From the NCBI GenBank assembly GCA_948470475.1, contig OX419344.1:14223047-14287046 (forward strand): a stretch of 64,000 nucleotides of DNA, given 5' to 3'. Shown here piece after piece: positions 1 to 8,410 of this stretch. Position 1 is the first letter of the stretch. Each line of letters begins with the position of its first letter. A model generated the notes under the pieces. That model saw nothing but the letters and a program-made list of their open reading frames with translations. It had not been told where the DNA came from and made no database searches. The translations under genes and the position numbers were made by a program. The stretch is from Galaxea fascicularis (lineage: Eukaryota; Cnidaria; Anthozoa; Scleractinia; Euphylliidae).

Positions 1-381
1 TTCAAACTTGTTTTTTACACAAGTTCAAATTTGTTGCAACTGTCGAAAGAGAAACCGTAAAAATGGCACACAGATCGAAAAAGCTGTTTTGCGTAAATTA
101 GCAGCTCGTGGAAACCTTTGCCGCAGAGACAACGGGGTATGGACAGAAATGGCTCACATTCCAATGGGTGAAATTATTGAAATTGTCAAAGAACAAGGGG
201 AAGGAGTGAAAATCGGACCTTCCTATCCCCCACCTCAAGACAGCTTTGTCAGCCAAGTACTTGCTGATTGTGCCGAGTAACCTTCTTCGGTTCGCGCTAA
301 CGGGTTCGTTTCTCACTTACAAATGGGCAAAAGCAGCTGAAAACGTAGCGCCCAAACGAGAACTTCACGCAAGCCATTATA
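1..381. other. Left edge, unassigned part of the Polinton relic
   Basis: Open frames exist on both strands (8-280 plus, 98-316 minus), but I recognise neither product. The stretch adjoins the phospholipase gene and is probably more of the same decayed element. It may equally be host sequence. Confidence 0.3.
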
Positions 382-861
382 TTAACAGCGAGACTTTTTG
401 TGACCGCCCAACCCAACTTGGCGCTTCGTGTTTATCGCGTTTCGCGCAAGCGCGTGGCCCCATTGTCTCTTATTCCAAGGAATCGCATCAAGCGATTTGA
501 CCATCTTGCGGTCGGTGGCATGCTTCCACTTTTTTTCGTCGTCGTCATACTTCTCGTGGCGAAAACTATAACTGCAGTGGTCGACATCATGTTGCATAGC
601 AACCGCATCAGTGGCTCCGGTCGGCTGTTGAAAGATTTCTTGAATTTCACCCGTTTCAGGGTCGTATTTGAGTTGTTTGTCGAGGGAGTTGCAAGGTCCT
701 GTATAGTTGTGACCGGACAACGTCCACCGCCCGGCGGGTGCGGGTAGTTTGCCAATGAGCCTCTGAACAACAACCCCCGTCCCGTAATAATTCTTCAACG
801 TTTTCCCCAAAATATCCAACGGGTCCTTTCCCTTCGGAGCTGCTTTCACAAAGGATTTCAC
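382..861 (-). CDS. Parvovirus VP1-type phospholipase A2-like protein
   Basis: A 159-residue open frame. Residues 50-58 read GHNYTGPCN, the calcium-binding loop signature of the VP1-type phospholipase A2 fold. Residues 84-98 read TDAVAMQHDVDHCSY, containing the catalytic His-Asp pair (91-92) and the conserved Tyr. Such domains cleave phospholipids so that a capsid can leave the endosome, and in parvoviruses they are the N-terminus of VP1. Here it is a separate short protein with a basic C-terminus. The frame is intact, unlike its neighbours, but I see no promoter and the element is dead. Confidence 0.75.
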   Translation of the reverse strand: MKSFVKAAPKGKDPLDILGKTLKNYYGTGVVVQRLIGKLPAPAGRWTLSGHNYTGPCNSLDKQLKYDPETGEIQEIFQQPTGATDAVAMQHDVDHCSYSFRHEKYDDDEKKWKHATDRKMVKSLDAIPWNKRQWGHALARNAINTKRQVGLGGHKKSRC

Positions 862-937
862 CAGTTTCAGGTTGAAGTTCGGAACGCCGAAGCTCCACGG
901 GACCCAGAGCCCGTCACCGGTTTTTTATTTTTAAAAG

Positions 938-1077
938 GTAATAAAACGGGTTTTGGTAATTCCACAAACTGCGCACTTCACCTTGAGCATCTGTCTACCG
1001 TTCATTGTCGTGACGACATGGTCAGTCCCTGGCTCATTCAGGGTCTTGCGCTTGTCTTTCACGCAGTAGACTTCCAT
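938..1077 (-). pseudogene. Zinc-ribbon protein, DUF5679-like, copy 1
   Basis: Begins MEVYCVKDKRK and continues through VTTMNGRQMLKVKCAVCG to about 940. The layout is one N-terminal Cys, a central NGR-x-x-LK and a C-terminal CxxC, resembling the small DUF5679 zinc ribbon of eukaryotic DNA viruses. The first Cys pair is reduced to one Cys (YCVKD where CxxC is usual). Confidence 0.5.
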
Positions 1078-1329
1078 CCTATTTTTTAAAAAAAATTTTT
1101 CCCTTGCACTTCAAGAAACCAGCCCTTTCCATTTGAACCAAGAAGTCCAACCGCGCGAACCACCTTGTTTTTTGTAATTGGCCAGGTTGCTCTTGCTTCT
1201 CATTCGGAAACTTGCATGGCTGGCTTGAACAGGGTCTTGTCAGAAACCACATTCACAAGTTTCTTGAAGTCAACGAACGGAAAAGGCATCGACATCCCAG
1301 AACCCTTCATTTTTCTGCCTGGCAAGAAG

Positions 1330-1460
1330 CTGGTTTTGGTCGTCCCTCAAACCGCGCACTTTACCTTAAGTAGCTTCCGCCTGTTCTTTGTCGTGACGAC
1401 GCGGTCAGTCCCCAGCACATTTGGGGCTTTGCGCCTGTCTTTCACGCAGTAGACTTCCAT
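1330..1460 (-). pseudogene. Zinc-ribbon protein, DUF5679-like, copy 2 (stop in second CxxC)
   Basis: Starts MEVYCVKDRRKAPN at 1460 and is clearly related to copy 1 (VVTTKN-R-R-K-L-LKVKCAV). The codon for the last zinc cysteine reads TGA, so the ribbon is cut there, and the following codons keep the copy-1 reading. Confidence 0.5.
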
Positions 1461-1511
1461 TGTCGTATATCAAAGGGGGAATTTGTTGCAAAAGGGAACT
1501 GCTTCAAGTTA

Positions 1512-1667
1512 TCAGGGTAAAAATCTGGTTTTATATGCCCCGCAGTCCGCGCATTCCACCTTCATCATTTTGCGCCCATTTTTTACGTGGGAAATTTCCA
1601 CAGTTCCCGGCGCGTTCGGAGTGGGCCAAACACACCTTCCACAACAGAGGTACTCCAGACTGGGTTC
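1512..1667 (-). pseudogene. Zinc-ribbon protein, DUF5679-like, copy 3
   Basis: Reads YLCCGRC...PGTVEISHVKNGRKM...KVECADCGAYKTRFL. It keeps both cysteine pairs and is the best preserved of the three copies. It lies just after the protease gene, in the same orientation. Confidence 0.5.
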
Positions 1668-1689
1668 ATCGTATATGTAAGAAATAATT

Positions 1690-2150
1690 TTTGACGGCGC
1701 GCTCGTTTGCGGCCACATCGCGAGAAAACCATTTGAGAATGTCCCAGGAACTGAGCCCTTTGTTTCTTTCGTTCAGAAACAGCAGACAATAATACGAACA
1801 GCGCACGCTTTCAATCGCTTAAATTTGGTTTTTGTTGCGGGGGAAAGTCTTCTTCCCCGTTTTAGGCATCTCTTGCTCCCACTCGTCGGAAGGCGGCAAC
1901 TCAAAAGAATCGAAATATTCGATGTCTTTTCCTTTCCAACAGCAGACCCAGTTAGTGCCCAACTTCCCGAGATCGTCAAGGTTGAGGATGCAGGAGGGAT
2001 GTTCCAAAGGTTTGATCTCCTTTCGCGAGAAGATCCTCTTAATCGGAATGTTCAGATAACGACACCAATTGACCAGATCAATGTTGGAAAGTGGCGCGCT
2101 GCGAAACTTCAGTTTTTTTCGTAATCGCCCCAGCCACCGAAAAATGGAGG
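1690..2150 (-). pseudogene. Adenovirus-type cysteine protease (Polinton PRO) relic
   Basis: The frame reads ...RSAPLSNIDLVNWCRYL..., EHPSCILNLDDLGKLGTNWV, IEYFDSFELPP, then a TAA stop at 1819-1821, then IESVRCSYYCLLFLNERNKG and LSSWDILKWFS. This is the Ulp1/adenain-like protease that matures capsid proteins in Polintons. Two lesions stand out: the position normally held by the catalytic His before Trp is Asn (GTNW, about 1951-1953), and there is an in-frame stop before the Cys-containing segment. Confidence 0.7.
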
Positions 2151-2212
2151 TGGTCGTATGTGCATACCTTTGTTGCCTGTGTTGTAATCATTTCTCCTGT
2201 AGCGTTAGCCGA

Positions 2213-2437
2213 TCAAGTCGCGGCGTATCCGCGTCTGGTCGACATCTTCATAATCCAGTTCGGGGTAATAACTCCCCCCGTTTTGAAGGCAGCAAGTGGC
2301 CAGTTGGCTGAATTGTCGCCATCAAGATCAAAGGTGTCGAATTTGTAAGGGTTGTGTTCCTGTTGACGGGGGCAGACAACGTTGGCATCAACGGAAGTCA
2401 TCATGGCGGTCGGTCGTGGCATTTTTTGCTCCGCCAT
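2213..2437 (-). CDS. Hypothetical short open frame between protease and LINE fragment
   Basis: A 74-codon frame starting MAEQKMPRPTAMMTSVDANV, with a central acidic DTFDLDGDNSANW. I do not recognise it. Its position and strand fit a Polinton gene start, but it overlaps the likely 5' end of the LINE fragment on the other strand. Confidence 0.25.
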   Translation of the reverse strand: MAEQKMPRPTAMMTSVDANVVCPRQQEHNPYKFDTFDLDGDNSANWPLAAFKTGGVITPNWIMKMSTRRGYAAT

Positions 2438-3295
2438 TTTATGGTTTCTCGTCGCTACATTTTGCCTTCAGAATACTTCTTTGATTGGTGAAAGCCACTG
2501 GGATGCTTCCTCTGTCTGCGGGTCTGTTTTTGCTGTGTTTTCTCCCAGCTTTCAGCGAAATTTCCATGGCACAGCGTGGAATCGTTTCAAGCCACGTGGA
2601 AGAAGATATCTCTCCACACGTACTTCGCGGTACCCGAATTCTGAAGCAAGCTTTACTCTGACAAGGCTCGCTATTAGCGGAGATATAGCGCTCAATCCTG
2701 GCCCAGCCACTTCCGACAATGGCTCTACATGCTGTTCCGTCTGTAACAAGTACTTGTAAACCACCCAGCCATTGAATGTGACATATGTAATCACTGGTAC
2801 CACATCAGATGCGGTAAAGTCTTGCCACGCGAATATCGCCGACTGCAAGCCACTCGAGATTTCTATTGGACCTGTCCGTCATGTATCTCCACTTTGAAAT
2901 CTATGCCTTTTGCTGATGTGAGTAATCTAGAGTCAAGTTTTAGTTCTTGCTCTTCTCATGATTATGATTTCTCCTCCATCAACCACGCTAGCTCTAAAAC
3001 CAGTGTTATACTTGGCTACGACGAAATTGCCCAAAGGCATATTAAAAACTGTAAAATGGCTCACATCAATATCAATGGCCTTGCTGGATTTAAGTTTGCT
3101 GAGGTTCAAATGTGGCTGTCTTCAGCTTTATTTGATCTGCTTATAATAACTGTGACAAAGCTTGATGAAACGTTTCCTAATAGCCAGTTTGCAATACAAG
3201 GTTTTCATCTACTTCGTAAAGACAGAAATATGCATGGTGGCGGTGTAATAATGTACATTCGAAATGGCATTATTTTTCAGCGAATGAAACACCTC
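2382..3295 (+). mobile_element. CR1/L2-like LINE, 5' fragment with PHD finger and endonuclease start
   Basis: The plus frame contains LAISGDIALNPGP (about 2666-2704), a 2A-like peptide motif. It is followed by a PHD/zinc-finger cysteine series (CCSVC... to the YWTCPSC at about 2858-2880, one stop between) and then the AP-endonuclease start (AHININGL..., LLIITVTKLDETFPNSQF, GGGVIMYIRNGI). Homology stops at about 3295, where polymerase B resumes. The piece keeps its 5' side and lacks reverse transcriptase and 3' end, the opposite of ordinary LINE truncation. Confidence 0.7.
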
Positions 3296-3299
3296 GTTT

Positions 3300-6140
3300 G
3301 TTCGTAGTCGATGGTTAGATAAATTGCTGCGATCTTTGCCCCGTGCTCCACGCACCATTTCAGAGGAGGGGCGTAGACCAACATCTTCTCGGCGGAGAGT
3401 GTTCGTAGCAATTTCTTGCCGCCACTCCGAGTTTTGCTGGTGCGCTGCAGGTAGTCCTACATACTCTGCGGCACAGCCTCGATCGGCACATCTTTGTTGA
3501 CAAAGAACGGGTCCATTTCCTAAAATGTGTCCCAGAGGTGCCGGGGAATCTCGATGTCAACCTCGGCGAAATCGAACCACGTTCGTGATTTCAGATTTCA
3601 TGTGAACGCCGGCGCCTCTGCTGGGGCGTTTTCGAATTGTACTATCTGACTCTTTCCGCAAGGCATGTCTTTTAGCATGGTTGATAGGTACAAAGCGTTG
3701 GCGTCGTAGCCGAGGATTTTTCCGCAGGCAGGGGCATCATCACCTTGCCGGTGACTCCAGATTTTGGTCACTCCTACTTTGTGGTATCGTGTGAAAACCA
3801 GGCTAGGACCCCCGACCACCGCGCCCTTCAACATCTGGTATTCTTCCTTGCAAGGGCTTCAGAGATTTACGCGTCTTTCGATCGACCCTCACAGAAGGTA
3901 TTGCATTGAGACGCCGTAAATGCTGACAGCAACTTTTAGAATGTCGATTTCTTTCTCGGTGTAGAAGTCTCGCATTTTTTGCAACGCTTCCAGTCCTGGG
4001 GCCACGTGCAAGATTGTTGTAGTGCCGCAGCCAGTCGGAGAAGGTTTTCATACCCTTGTCTTTGAACAAGCACTTGCATTGTTTCCATTCTGAAGTGAAA
4101 ATATGAAATTTTCTCTCAAGCGTGAATACCACGCAGGATAGTCAGGCAGCCCCTGGAAGTCGAGCTTGTCCGGCGAATCGAACCACTCGTAGGGAAACCA
4201 CGATTTCTCAACTGAACAACCATACGCTTTTTCCCACTTGTCGTAACTGGTCCCCGGTCCCAGGTAGTTGATGATGTCGAGGAAGCGGAGGTTCGGTGTC
4301 AGCAGGAACATGATTTTGTTCGCTCTCTTGGCTATTTTGATGGTGCCGGTTGTTGCGACGATTTGTTCCACGAAATGTTCTTTGATGAGGTTGAGATCGT
4401 AGCAGCCGGAGTTGAACCTGAGGACCGGCAGCTGATTGCACCAATCGTTGATCCTGGCTATCGAAGCGTTTTCAACCCACCTTTCTCCTCTGTGTCCACA
4501 CACCACGTGGTGGATGTGACTTCCTCGGCGGCGCGATTCACTTTCGATCCAGTTGACCGTTCCGACACGGAGGTTTTTGTCTGGGAAAAACCCTTGCACG
4601 AACGCCGTTTTTGGTGCTTCGATAGTATCGTTCGGGCAGTGGACGCGAGTCTTTCCTTTGGAACAATTTGGGATGTGGCATTGAAGACTTCCCGCTTATG
4701 TGAAACTGGTGCGACAGTGTGGGCAAGCGTAAATTCTCTCCAACCTTTCGATGTCTTTGATGAGAAACGCGTGCCCATCGAAAACCCCGGTTCTCAACAT
4801 GGTTTGTATCTTGGCTGGCGACTTTCGCCGGAGGTGCGAAACCATGTCTCCTGCTTCACCCCTTTCCGGCTCGTAAACTCTGATCCCGAGCCAAGCCTCA
4901 AGGGCTTTTCCTGCGTTGAGATGCCGCTCAACCTCGTCCAGTCTGTCAACGGATGTTTTGAGGCAATCATTGACGGGGGCGCCGTAGAAACTTTGTGCAA
5001 GCATCCGAGCTGCTAGTGTTGAGCGATCCGCCCTCGCCCCTTGATGCACCGCAATGCATCGCTATAAAAAGAGGTTGTCATTGTAGGTGTCTAACGCTAT
5101 CATCGAACGCCCGTGGGCAGGGTTGTGGAACCAGTCGGGCAGCGGACCTGTGCCGACAATGGGTTGCCAGTCAAACACCGCTTTGACGTCGAGATTGAAG
5201 AAGTCACGAAACCTTCATTTCGTGCTCGGACGTTTGATGTCGATCAACTCAAGGCGTTTGGCTTCTTGCCGATTTAACCATTTTTCGGCTTCGTTGAGGT
5301 TGTTAAACCACGGAGAACCCTCATGGGTGTAGTGAACGATAATGTCTCCGTTTTCGATGTTTCCAAGTCGATAACTGTAGACCTGTCGAAGGTAAAATGA
5401 TGTGTTCACCTCGGCACGAATTTTGGGTATCATTTTGTTGGTGTTGTTGTCGTCAAGGTCTTGAATTGTTCGCCAACGAATGTATCGGCGCCCTTGCCTC
5501 ACTCCAACCCCGTCGAATCTTTGGTCTTCTAATAGGTTGCGAACATCGATCAGTGGAGGTGGTTGACATCTCACTAGAGGCGCAGGATCAAACTCGCGCC
5601 AAACTTCGCGGTAATATTGCTGGCGCCGGTGCCGTGGGGGTGGGCGCGGGCGGTATGGTTGTGGGCGCAACGGCTCGGGCAGATCCGCCGGTACTGGATC
5701 TTCCAGCGGGTTGTGTCCCCCTGTAAATATTCTTCAAGGCGCCTGAATAGAGCGTCGTGGTCTATGTTTTCAGGCCCTCTATGCCCCTGTAAGTATTCTT
5801 CAAGGCGCATGAATAGCGCGTCGTGGTCCATGTTTTCAGGCGCTCTATACCCTGCGGCGAGATTCTCTTGAGGCGGAACTCGCGTGGGTCGGCGATCCAT
5901 ACTACCCCCCGGGGCCCTTTCTCTAATAGGTGGGCGCGTGCTCGCTCGCTGGCTCTGGTGGTCTGCCATAGGTACCCTCGGTGCCCTTTGTTCAATAGGT
6001 GAGCGGCCCGCGTAATCGCTCGCTGGCTCTGGTGGTCTGCCATAGGAAACCCTCGGTGCCCTTTGTTCAATAACGTGGGCTGCCCGCCGTTGTTTTTTCC
6101 GGGGAGTAGTGTTATCTGTAATATACAAATACCACCCCAC
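3300..6140 (-). pseudogene. Protein-primed DNA polymerase B (Polinton type), fragmented
   Basis: Read from 6140 downwards: a low-complexity Pro/Arg/Gln-rich N-terminus with internal repeats; a conserved segment to 5215; the block QGARADRSTLAARMLAQSFY (5049-4696) with a zinc motif CPHC; the exonuclease region with FNSGCYDLNLIK (catalytic Asp near 4398) and LDIINYLGPGTSYDKWEKAY; WYSRL; and palm motif A GYDANALYLSTM (about 3690-3720). Several frameshifts separate these. The match runs to VYAPLLKWCVEHGAKIA near 3330 and then ends, so palm motifs B and C are absent. Family: DNA_pol_B_2, the replicase of Polintons. Confidence 0.8.
5720..6080 (-). repeat. Short tandem repeats in the polymerase N-terminus
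   Basis: Two in-frame copies of about 66 bp at 5720-5860 encode PEN(M/I)DHDALF-x-RLEEYLQG. A second, 74-bp pair at about 5948-6080 encodes the PPEPAS.../EQRAPRV type and shifts frame between copies. These make the N-terminus repetitive and explain part of its frame loss. Confidence 0.7.
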
Positions 6141-6277
6141 TAGAGCCGAATTCTTACCAACTAGATCTCCTCCTCTCCAGCCCTCACCACCCCCGGGGGA
6201 AGTTGAAGTTGGTAGATCTAGTTAGTTAAAATTCGGCTCTAGTGGGGTGGTATTTGTCGATTACAGCTAATACTACT
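6105..6277. repeat. 64-bp inverted duplication at the polymerase/integrase junction
   Basis: Arms 6105-6168 and 6214-6277 are inverted copies around a 45-bp spacer. The right arm repeats the polymerase gene start (TAGTGGGGTGGTATTTGT and onward) and then breaks into gypsy integrase sequence. Confidence 0.85.
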
Positions 6278-7345
6278 CGATTTGTTTGAAATCAAAGGAA
6301 GAAATTATCTAGTCACTGTCGACTATTACTCCAATTTGATAGAAGTTGATTACCTGTCTACCACCACGACTAAACAAGTCTTTACCAAACTAAAGGGACG
6401 TTTTGCAAGGTATGGATTACCAATGCAAATAGTGACTGATTCTGTTTCTCAATTCCTCTCGAGAGAATTCAAGAATTTCACAAGTAACTGGGGAATTGGC
6501 CATGTAACATCATTACCTCAACATCACAAGTCAAATGGAAAGGTGGAAGCCGCGGTAAAGATTACCAAAATGATGATGATGCGTAAAGCACTTCTGAATG
6601 GTACCGATCAATATGAAGGCCTTCTTGAATTGAGGAACACACCTTGTCAAGATACTGAAACCAGCCCTGCTGAAATGATGTTTGGTAGAAACACGCGATC
6701 AATGCTCCCACCCTCAAGAACCAAGAGAATCAGAAGTAAGAGACAAGTGATGCTGAGAAGAGCTAAGCGCCGCCTTGCCATCAAGCGTAGCTACGACTGT
6801 AATATTCCTGCACCATTAAACCAAATCCAATATAACTGAGACTCGTTTAATCAATGCTCCATTAACAAGCACATGGTCTCCCCCTAATTTCTCCTGAAAC
6901 ACTACTGGAGGAGTGGTTACATAGCTTACAAAACAATAGTATTCTATGACGACAAAGGTGCTCGAGGCCTGAAGCGACTCACCTCTGGCCAACCAGTGTA
7001 CTGCCAACACACAGAAGGAAAGAAGTCCGATTGGAAAAGAGGTATAGCACGTTCAGAGCACAGCGACCGATCCTGCATAATAGAAGGGAAGGAAGGAGTA
7101 TACAGGAGAGACAGAGAGAACCCCAACAACTGCTGCGGAGAACAATACGCACAGCTCGCCAGCAAACACTGAGAAGCGGACTGAGTCCCAAGATACCACC
7201 AAGGCAGACGCTACTCAAGCAAACACGCAGACAAGACCGCAGCGGATTAGGAAGGAACCTTACTGGTTCAAAGACTATGAGTTCAAGTTTTAGTTTGTCA
7301 TTTAGGTATGTTTTCTTTTTCTTTCGGAGTTTTGACATTTGTTAG
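6262..7345 (+). pseudogene. Ty3/gypsy integrase and pol C-terminus relic
   Basis: Frame 6282-6839 shows an integrase catalytic core: LVTVDYYSN (first Asp), IVTDSVSQF (second Asp, with the usual Asn-Gly changed to Ser-Val) and SNGKVEAAVK (Glu), then the NTP...SPAEMMFGR block. Shifted frames downstream to about 7345 resemble the end of pol (a YRRDRE segment near 7100). No LTR or reverse transcriptase is attached; the fragment begins at the inverted duplication. Confidence 0.75.
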
Positions 7346-7455
7346 AACTCATTCACTATGAGGACTCGTCATTTTGATCTCTTTTTTATTATTTCGTTGA
7401 GAAAGAAGGATGTTGACATAATCAGTATTATGCCCGCGAGATACTGGTCACCAAA

Positions 7456-7698
7456 CATTCTCGTCCCCAGAGCCCGCGTTCCTTCTGGCCTGCGGCAGAG
7501 ATCGAGAGCTCTGGCTGGTTCCAAACCCCGAAGTCCGTGAATCACGGACTTTCCGGCTCTTCTGCGCAAACTCAGAAGTTTGAAACAATAGTGGTACAAA
7601 AATGCGTCTTCACTGCGACTGCGCATATTTCGGAACTGGCCAGAGCTCTCGATTTCTGCCGCGGGCCAGAAGGATCGTGAGCTCTGGGGACGAGAATG
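7456..7698. mobile_element. Mutator-type MITE (243 bp)
   Basis: Ends CATTCTCGTCCCCAGAGC and its complement, with long inverted arms (the AGAGCTCT region also pairs). The flanks GTCACCAAA (7447-7455) and GACACCAAA (7699-7707) are a 9-bp target duplication with one mismatch, the size made by Mutator-like transposases. Confidence 0.8.
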
Positions 7699-7759
7699 GA
7701 CACCAAATTGTAAGACGTAACGCATGCGCAGAAGGTAGGGCTGTGTCACTGTTATGTCC

Positions 7760-7855
7760 AATCTCGTCCCCACAGCCCGCTTTACTTTTGGTCAGCACCA
7801 AGAACGCGATCCCTTACGCATGTCAAAAAGGATCGCGACCTCTGGGGACGAGATT
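7760..7855. mobile_element. Mutator-type MITE (96 bp), same family
   Basis: Ends AATCTCGTCCCC and GGGGACGAGATT, flanked by a perfect 9-bp duplication GTTATGTCC at 7751-7759 and 7856-7864. It shares its termini with the element 60 bp to the left. Confidence 0.88.
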
Positions 7856-7952
7856 GTTATGTCCGCCATTAAACATGTGAGCTACCAGTTACAAATACAA
7901 TTTCTGTGTGCTCTTAACTGCCTGAAAGCAGCGCTTATCAACATCTTGCTTT

Positions 7953-8410
7953 GCCAACTTTTTTTCAGAACTCATTATTGCGACAAGGAATATTTATGCA
8001 AACAAACCAATTAAATACCGTCGGGGTCTACCGAGAGCTCATTTCGCAAAATACAGATCTGTAATTTGCGAAACGGAGCACTTCGAACCTCTTGGTTCGC
8101 CAACTTTTGTTCAGAACTCATCATTGCGACGAGGAATATTTAAGAAAAGCATTAACGAATGCAAACAAACTAATTAAATACTGTCGCGGTCTATCAAGAA
8201 CTCATTTCGCAAAATACAGATCTGTAATTTGTGAAATGGAGCACTTCGAACCTGTTGGCAGGCCAACTTTCGTGCAGAAATCAGCATTGTGACGAATAAT
8301 ATTTACGAATAGCGTTTACGAATGTAAAGAAACAAGTTAAATTCCTTCACGGTCTACCAAGAGCTCGTTTGACAAAATACAGATATTTTTATGTAGAAAC
8401 GCTGTGCTTC
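7953..8410 (+). repeat. Three-copy tandem repeat (about 146-163 bp units)
   Basis: Units begin GCCAACTTT at 7953, 8099 and 8262 and share TCATTTCGCAAAATACAGAT. Copies 1 and 2 are closest; copy 3 is more diverged. No coding sense. Confidence 0.8.

Larger units (their letters stand above)
382..6281 (-). mobile_element. Decayed Polinton/Maverick (adintovirus-like) element
   Basis: Minus-strand genes in order: DNA polymerase B (6140-3300), adenovirus-type cysteine protease (2150-1690), three zinc-ribbon open frames (1667-938) and a phospholipase A2-like protein (861-382). Polymerase B plus this protease is the Polinton/Maverick core set; small zinc ribbons and a parvovirus-like phospholipase are, as I recall, found in some of these virus-like elements. 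I see no integrase, packaging ATPase or convincing capsid gene. Several genes carry stops, frameshifts or catalytic substitutions, and a LINE fragment interrupts the order at 2382-3295. It is an old, dead copy. Confidence 0.75.

Noticed and set aside
400..747. 115-codon plus-strand frame
   Set aside because: Antisense shadow of the phospholipase gene.
4363..5016. 217-codon plus-strand open frame
   Set aside because: It lies opposite the polymerase B relic, whose minus-strand motifs are clear; a shadow frame.
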